In this document: in pieces, positions 59,421 to 64,000 of the stretch
How positions within the stretch are numbered: position 1 is the stretch's first letter
How the letters are laid out: every line of letters starts with the position of its first letter
Source: Providencia rustigianii DSM 4541
GTDB taxonomy: Bacteria > Pseudomonadota > Gammaproteobacteria > Enterobacterales > Enterobacteriaceae
Reading direction: 5' to 3'
Assembly: GCF_000156395.1 (NCBI RefSeq)
Contig: NZ_GG703820.1
Location: 813 to 64,812, forward strand
Length of the DNA: 64,000 nt
Position numbers and translations under genes: made by a program
Notes under the pieces: generated by a model
The model's input: the letters and a program-made list of their open reading frames with translations, nothing else
Told to the model about the DNA's origin: nothing
Databases searched by the model: none

Positions 59421-60152
59421 ATGCGCATCCCACGCATTTATCACCCAGAGCCATTACAAACCAATACCACCATTTCTCTTTGTGATGATGCAGCACACCA
59501 TGTGGGGCGAGTTCTTCGCATGTCTGTAGGGCAAAAAATCGAGTTATTCGATGGCAGCAACCATACCTTCAGCGCTGAAATTACTGAAGCGACAAAAAAA
59601 AGTGTTTTTGTCCACATTGAAAGTAGTACCCTTGATGACCGCGAGTCCCCATTAGATATCCACCTTGGGCAAGTTATGTCCCGTGGAGAAAAAATGGAAT
59701 TCACCATCCAAAAGTCTGTGGAATTAGGCGTTAATACGATCACTCCGCTGCTTTCAGAACGTTGCGGCGTTCGTCTTGATGGAGAAAGGCTTGAGAAAAA
59801 ATTACAGCAATGGCAGAAAATTGCTATTGCAGCCTGTGAACAATGTGGCCGTAACCGTATTCCAGAAATTCGTCCCGTCCAATCACTTGAAGCTTGGTGT
59901 GCAGAAAATGACGGAGCGTTTAAAATTAATTTACATCCGCGGGCATCACACAGTGTGAATACACTCCCCGCAGATTTAAAACACGTTAGACTGCTGATTG
60001 GTCCCGAAGGGGGGTTATCAACAGAAGAGATCGCCATGACAGCGAATTATCAGTTCACTGATATCCTGTTGGGGCCAAGAGTATTACGAACAGAAACGAC
60101 GGCGTTAACCGCTATAACCGCACTGCAAGTGCGCTTAGGTGACTTGGGTTAA
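59421..60152 (+). CDS. rsmE: 16S rRNA (uracil1498-N3)-methyltransferase RsmE
   Basis: Methylates U1498 in helix 44 of 16S rRNA. The 243-aa SPOUT-class enzyme equals E. coli RsmE in length. [33 protein letters not shown] and the knot segment [14 protein letters not shown] with [15 protein letters not shown] are conserved. It lies 9 bp before gshB, as in E. coli, so the two probably form an operon. Confidence 0.98.
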   Translation: MRIPRIYHPEPLQTNTTISLCDDAAHHVGRVLRMSVGQKIELFDGSNHTFSAEITEATKKSVFVHIESSTLDDRESPLDIHLGQVMSRGEKMEFTIQKSVELGVNTITPLLSERCGVRLDGERLEKKLQQWQKIAIAACEQCGRNRIPEIRPVQSLEAWCAENDGAFKINLHPRASHSVNTLPADLKHVRLLIGPEGGLSTEEIAMTANYQFTDILLGPRVLRTETTALTAITALQVRLGDLG

Positions 60153-60161
60153 GGAGATAAA

Positions 60162-61109
60162 ATGATCAAGCTCGGCATAGTAATGGACCCTATTTCGTCC
60201 ATTAAAATTAAAAAAGACACTAGTTTTGCAATGATGCTGGAAGCAGGACGTCGCGGTTACGAAATCCATTATATGGAAATGAATGACCTTTACTTACACC
60301 AAGGCGAAGCTCGCGCAACCACCAAAATCGTTACCGTCGAAGAAAATCCTAACAAATGGTATGAATTCAAATCTGAGCAAGATATTGCATTAGGTGACCT
60401 TGATGCCATTTTGATGCGTAAAGATCCCCCATTTGATACTGAATATATCTACGCGACCTACATTCTTGAACGCGCAGAACAAGCGGGTTGCTTAATCGTC
60501 AATAAACCACAAAGCCTACGTGACTGTAACGAAAAACTGTTTACCGCATGGTTCCCTGAATTGACCCCAGATACCCTTGTTACCCGCAGCTCAGACAAAC
60601 TGAGAGCATTCCATCAAAAGCATGGAGATGTTATTTTTAAACCTTTAGATGGGATGGGTGGCGCATCAATCTTCCGACTGAAGCAAGACGACCCCAACGT
60701 TGGCGTGATTATTGAGACCTTAACCGAACATAACTCTCGCTATTGCATGGCGCAAAACTTTTTACCGGCAATCAAAGACGGTGACAAACGTGTATTAGTC
60801 GTTGATGGTGAACCCGTTCCATACTGCTTAGCCCGTATTCCAGCACAAGGGGAAACGCGTGGTAACCTTGCCGCAGGTGGTCGTGGCGAAGCGCGCCCAT
60901 TAACAGAAAGTGATTGGGCAATTGCCCGCGCCGTCGCACCAACACTGAAAGAGAAAGGTTTAATCTTTGTTGGTTTGGATATTATCGGTGACCGTCTAAC
61001 GGAAATTAACGTGACCAGCCCGACCTGTGCCCGTGAAATTGAAGCCGCATTTGATATTTCAATTACGGGTATGTTGATGGATGCGATTGAGCGCCGTCTA
61101 CAAAAATAA
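60162..61109 (+). CDS. gshB: Glutathione synthetase GshB
   Basis: Joins gamma-glutamylcysteine to glycine, completing glutathione synthesis. The 315-aa ATP-grasp enzyme matches E. coli GshB (316 aa). MIKLGIVMDPISSI, the ATP-binding FKPLDGMGGASIF and LTEINVTSPTC segments are conserved. AAGGAG precedes the ATG. The first enzyme, GshA, is encoded about 40 kb away in this window. Confidence 0.98.
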   Translation: MIKLGIVMDPISSIKIKKDTSFAMMLEAGRRGYEIHYMEMNDLYLHQGEARATTKIVTVEENPNKWYEFKSEQDIALGDLDAILMRKDPPFDTEYIYATYILERAEQAGCLIVNKPQSLRDCNEKLFTAWFPELTPDTLVTRSSDKLRAFHQKHGDVIFKPLDGMGGASIFRLKQDDPNVGVIIETLTEHNSRYCMAQNFLPAIKDGDKRVLVVDGEPVPYCLARIPAQGETRGNLAAGGRGEARPLTESDWAIARAVAPTLKEKGLIFVGLDIIGDRLTEINVTSPTCAREIEAAFDISITGMLMDAIERRLQK

Positions 61110-61137
61110 GTGATTTCGTGAAAGAAATGATACTCAC

Positions 61138-61161
61138 AAGGCAGCCCTCTGGGTTGCCTTT
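61138..61161 (+). terminator. Hairpin after gshB
   Basis: AAGGCAGCCC (61138-61147) and GGGTTGCCTT (61151-61160) form a 10-bp stem with one A-G... mismatch pair region and a 3-nt loop; TAGTGTTATTTT follows. The T tract is interrupted, so it may be a moderate terminator. Confidence 0.6.
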
Positions 61162-61223
61162 AGTGTTATTTTCTATATCCGTTATAGTTTATATAGGAAC
61201 CTAAAACGCTGAGCTTGCCATTT

Positions 61224-61787
61224 ATGAATTTACAGAACCATTTCTTAATTGCTATGCCGTCACTCACGGATCCCTATTTCCACCAATCCGTCGTGTATAT
61301 CTGCGAACACAACGAAAATGGTGCTATGGGGTTAGTGATTAACAAACCCATTGAAGATTTTTCTGTGTTTTCGATGCTGAAAAAACTCGAAATTTCAGTG
61401 TCTGAACATATTAATTCTCGAAACCTTGAAAAAATGGTGATCGCGGGAGGCCCTGTTGCGGAAGAACACGGCTTTATTATCCATACGCCAGTCACTGGAT
61501 ATGCGGCTAGTCTACGTCTCAATGACCATATTATGGTAACCACATCGAAAGATATTTTAGAGACCTTGGGCAATGAGCAACATCCGATGAATTCATTGGT
61601 GACATTAGGCTACTCGAGTTGGGAGCCGGGGCAATTGGAACGTGAAATCATGGAAAATAGCTGGCTCACCGTCAATGCTGATCCTAAGTTGATTTTTGAC
61701 ACGCCACTGAGTGAGCGTTGGAAAGCGGCAGGCAACCTTTTGGGGATCAATATCCACACTATTTCTATGCAAGCGGGGCACGCATAA
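61224..61787 (+). CDS. yqgE: YqgE (AlgH/UPF0301 family) protein
   Basis: A 187-aa protein of the UPF0301/AlgH family with the same length as E. coli Yqg[36 protein letters not shown] and [13 protein letters not shown] are conserved. AlgH was described as a regulator of alginate in Pseudomonas, but no molecular function is firmly known. The ATG at 61224 is preferred to a TTG nine bases upstream. The stop codon overlaps the ruvX ATG (TAATG). Confidence 0.94.
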   Translation: MNLQNHFLIAMPSLTDPYFHQSVVYICEHNENGAMGLVINKPIEDFSVFSMLKKLEISVSEHINSRNLEKMVIAGGPVAEEHGFIIHTPVTGYAASLRLNDHIMVTTSKDILETLGNEQHPMNSLVTLGYSSWEPGQLEREIMENSWLTVNADPKLIFDTPLSERWKAAGNLLGINIHTISMQAGHA

Positions 61788-62206
61788 TGTCAGCAAGAAC
61801 GTTACTTGCCTTCGATTTTGGCACCAAAAGTATTGGTGTTGCAGTAGGACAAGAAATTACAGGAACCGCCCGCGCCCTCACCTCGTTAAAGGCGAATGAT
61901 GGCAGACCAGATTGGCAACAAATTGAAAAACTACTTAAAGAGTGGCAACCTCAATTAGTGATTGTGGGACTGCCGCTGAATATGGATGGTACCGAGCAAT
62001 TAGTCACCAGCCAAGCGCGTAACTTTGCTAACCGCATTCACGGACGTTTTGGTGTGCAAGTGAAATTACACGACGAGCGGTTATCCACCGTTGAAGCCAA
62101 AGCAGGTCTATTTGAACAAGGTGGATATCGCGCCTTAAGTAAAGGTAAGGTCGACTCAGCCTCTGCGGTCGTGATTTTAGAAAGTTGGTTTGAGCAGAAT
62201 TACTAG
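61787..62206 (+). CDS. ruvX: Putative pre-16S rRNA nuclease RuvX/YqgF
   Basis: A 139-aa RNase H-fold protein (138 aa in E. coli), proposed to process the 5' end of 16S rRNA; earlier annotated as a Holliday junction resolvase. [17 protein letters not shown] and [11 protein letters not shown] hold the acidic catalytic residues, with [13 protein letters not shown] near the C-terminus. The ATG overlaps the yqgE stop by one base. A longer frame starting inside yqgE is rejected. Confidence 0.96.
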   Translation: MSARTLLAFDFGTKSIGVAVGQEITGTARALTSLKANDGRPDWQQIEKLLKEWQPQLVIVGLPLNMDGTEQLVTSQARNFANRIHGRFGVQVKLHDERLSTVEAKAGLFEQGGYRALSKGKVDSASAVVILESWFEQNY

Positions 62207-62335
62207 AAAACACATCTTTACGTTTATTTTACCCTTTCAGTTGCTGCAAAGGTGCCGTTCTCCCGCAAATTGCTTTACACTAGGGTTAATTCTGAATATT
62301 CACCGAAAGCAACTGAAAAACGGTATCGAATAAAA

Positions 62336-63028
62336 ATGACCATTCAAAATAATATTGCGGAAGTCACCGCTCGCATCAATCTTGCTGCTACTGAGTGTCA
62401 CCGCTCCCCACAAGAAATTACACTGTTAGCCGTCAGTAAAACCAAACCTTGTGAAGCCATCTTAGAGGCTATTGACGCCGGTCTTCGCCAATTTGGTGAA
62501 AACTATGTTCAAGAAGGCGTTGAGAAAATCCAATATTTCGCTGATAGAACCGATCTGGTTTGGCACTTTATCGGACCATTACAGTCCAATAAAAGTCGTT
62601 TAGTGGCAGAGCATTTTGATTGGTTCCACACATTAGACCGAGCTAAAATCGCTCAGCGTTTAAATGAACAGCGCCCACAAAATAAAGCCCCACTGAATGT
62701 ACTTATCCAAATTAATATTAGCGATGAAAACAGTAAGTCAGGCATCAAACTTGAAGACGTTGACGCTCTTGCCGCACAAGTTGCTCAATTACCGAATCTG
62801 GTGCTGAGAGGTTTAATGACCATTCCGGCACCCGAAACTGATTACGAGCGCCAGTGTGCAGCATTTAGACAAATGGAACAGGCTTTTCAACAATTGAAAA
62901 ATAACTATCCTACCGTTGATACTTTGTCGATGGGAATGACTGATGATATGGCCGCTGCTATCCACTGCGGGTCGACCCTTGTTCGCATTGGTACCGCCAT
63001 TTTTGGTGCTCGTCAGTACCATAATTAA
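62336..63028 (+). CDS. yggS: PLP homeostasis protein YggS (PLPBP/COG0325)
   Basis: A 230-aa PLP-binding TIM-barrel protein without known enzymatic activity; it controls intracellular PLP and amino acid balance. The PLP Lys lies in LLAVSKTKP, followed by FGENYVQEG, WHFIGPLQSNKSRL and SMGMTDDM. The ATG at 62336 is taken because a longer frame of 28 codons is not conserved. Sixteen bp separate it from proC, with yggT next, the usual yggS-proC-yggT cluster. Confidence 0.96.
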   Translation: MTIQNNIAEVTARINLAATECHRSPQEITLLAVSKTKPCEAILEAIDAGLRQFGENYVQEGVEKIQYFADRTDLVWHFIGPLQSNKSRLVAEHFDWFHTLDRAKIAQRLNEQRPQNKAPLNVLIQINISDENSKSGIKLEDVDALAAQVAQLPNLVLRGLMTIPAPETDYERQCAAFRQMEQAFQQLKNNYPTVDTLSMGMTDDMAAAIHCGSTLVRIGTAIFGARQYHN

Positions 63029-63043
63029 TTTTAGGAGAACAAC

Positions 63044-63865
63044 ATGCAACATCGCAAAATTGCCTTTATTGGCGCGGGGAATATGGCGAATGCCATTATT
63101 GCGGGTCTCGTGGCTCATGGTTACCCAGCATCAATGATCACCGTGTGTTCCCCGACCCCCGTCCGACGCGATAAGATGGCACAGCAATACGGCATTATCA
63201 GTACCAATGATAATTTAACCGCTGCGCAGCAAGCTGAAGTGATTGTTTTGGCAGTAAAACCTCAAATGATGAAAGAGGTCTGTGAACCGTTACAGCAGCT
63301 AGATAATCTGGACAATAAACTTATTTTAACCATCGCCGCGGGGATTCCAGCGGATCGTTATAATGACTATTTTGCACATCCATTACACCTTGTTCGCATT
63401 ATGCCCAATACCCCATCTCTGGTAGGTAAAGGTGTCAGTGGCCTGTTTGCTCAATCGAATGTCACTGAAGATGATAAACAGTTTACCCAGCAGTTAATGG
63501 AAAGTGTTGGCAGTACCACTTGGTGTACTGAAGAGAAAGAAATTAATAATATCATTGCAGTAACCGGTAGCTCTCCAGCCTATTTATTCCTGTTTATGGA
63601 AGCGATGCAGCAAAAAGCAGAGCAACTTGGCTACGATGAAAAACAAGCTCGTGAATTAGTGCTTAATGCCATTGAAGGCTCCGTTGCGCTAGCTAAATCA
63701 CAGGGTGACACTGCATTCTCTACATTACGTGAACAAGTCACCTCTAAAGGCGGCACTACCGCTATGGCTTTAGAGCAATTTTATAATGGTAATCTACCGC
63801 AAACTGTCGCTAAAGCTATGCAAAGCGCGATTGATAGAGCGGAAGAGATGGAAAAACTTTTTTAA
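63044..63865 (+). CDS. proC: Pyrroline-5-carboxylate reductase ProC
   Basis: Reduces 1-pyrroline-5-carboxylate to proline, the last step of the pathway opened by ProB and ProA. The 273-aa protein has the Rossmann motif FIGAGNMANAII, VKPQ, RIMPNTPSLVGKGV and the C-terminal TSKGGTTAMALE signature. AGGAG precedes the ATG. Unlike E. coli, where proC is elsewhere, it sits in the yggS-yggT cluster, an arrangement common in other gammaproteobacteria. Confidence 0.97.
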   Translation: MQHRKIAFIGAGNMANAIIAGLVAHGYPASMITVCSPTPVRRDKMAQQYGIISTNDNLTAAQQAEVIVLAVKPQMMKEVCEPLQQLDNLDNKLILTIAAGIPADRYNDYFAHPLHLVRIMPNTPSLVGKGVSGLFAQSNVTEDDKQFTQQLMESVGSTTWCTEEKEINNIIAVTGSSPAYLFLFMEAMQQKAEQLGYDEKQARELVLNAIEGSVALAKSQGDTAFSTLREQVTSKGGTTAMALEQFYNGNLPQTVAKAMQSAIDRAEEMEKLF

Positions 63866-63884
63866 TTAATTTTTGGGACAAGCC

Positions 63885-64000
63885 ATGCAGACTCTCGTTT
63901 TTATTGTTACCACCCTATTCCAACTGTATATCTTTGTGCTTTTGCTCAGAGTATGGATGCAGTGTGTTCGTGCAGACTTTTATAACCCATTCTCACAGTT
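63885..64000 (+). CDS. yggT: YggT family membrane protein (5' part, cut by window end)
   Basis: The first 38 codons begin M-Q-T-L-V-F-I-V and continue through LLLRVWMQCVRADFYNPFSQ, which matches the start of E. coli YggT, including the conserved DFYNPFSQ. One hydrophobic helix is visible. The gene starts 19 bp after proC and runs off the end. YggT proteins have been linked to osmotic and membrane functions; exact role unknown. Confidence 0.9.
   Translation, partial: MQTLVFIVTTLFQLYIFVLLLRVWMQCVRADFYNPFSQ

Noticed and set aside
59441-60037. 198-codon frame antisense to rsmE
   Set aside because: It is a shadow of the strongly conserved rsmE frame and has no homology that I recognise.

Overview
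The window reads as a chromosomal segment of a gammaproteobacterium of the order Enterobacterales, most likely family Morganellaceae and Providencia-like. Proteins are close to their E. coli counterparts and the gene order of several E. coli segments is kept, but the DNA is AT-rich, a complete Na+-translocating NADH:quinone reductase (nqr) operon is present, and an ERIC-type repeat occurs. The genus is inference; the order is well supported. No IS element, prophage, CRISPR array or rRNA gene body is present, although the left edge holds the promoters of an rRNA operon that would run out of the window.

Layout. 1-340: rrn P1/P2 promoters (minus strand) and the clpB terminator. 341-5615: clpB, pgeF, rluD and divergent bamD. 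5.6-12.3 kb: raiA, the pheL leader peptide with attenuator, pheA, an inserted chemoreceptor gene with a sigma-28-type promoter, then the aroF-tyrA operon with an upstream TyrR box and an ERIC repeat. 12.3-18.3 kb: rpsP-rimM-trmD-rplS, ffh, ypjD, corB. 18.3-26.8 kb: luxS, the sRNA gene micA, gshA, three tRNA-Arg(ACG) and one tRNA-Ser(GCT), csrA, alaS, recA with a LexA box (recX is missing from its usual place), pncC. 26.8-38.6 kb: aas-lplT, aroL, proBA, crl, frsA, gpt, pepD, SOS-regulated dinB. 38.7-40.8 kb: a small accessory patch with a secreted GDPD-fold protein lacking key active-site residues and a tandem pair of unrecognised paralogous small proteins. 40.9-48.2 kb: nqrABCDEF-apbE-nqrM. 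48.6-55.9 kb: yafK/dpaA, yafJ, gmhA, fadE with a FadR operator, lysA and lysR. 55.9-59.2 kb: second accessory patch (LysR-type regulator, exported MBL-fold protein with an atypical metal motif, cytosolic CGWC thioredoxin-fold protein, stand-alone prepilin peptidase). 59.4-64.0 kb: rsmE-gshB, yqgE-ruvX, yggS-proC-yggT (cut by the window edge).

Functional themes. Aromatic amino acid synthesis (aroF, tyrA, pheA, aroL) and proline synthesis (proB, proA, proC) are well represented. Glutathione synthesis is complete (gshA, gshB). Translation and ribosome care are prominent (rplS, rpsP, rimM, trmD, raiA, rluD, rsmE, alaS, tRNAs, ffh). Recognisable regulatory DNA includes sigma-32, sigma-28 and sigma-E type promoters, LexA boxes at recA and dinB, a FadR site at fadE, TyrR boxes near aroF, a CRP-like site at raiA, and the pheA attenuator.

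I found no clear-cut undescribed multi-gene system. The best candidates for something new are the small paralogue pair at 39,993-40,750, the LysR/MBL/DsbA-like patch at 55,883-58,541, and the prepilin peptidase whose ribosome-binding site is buried in a predicted hairpin at 59,179-59,238. All functional statements rest on reading the sequence and on remembered family features; no database search was run.
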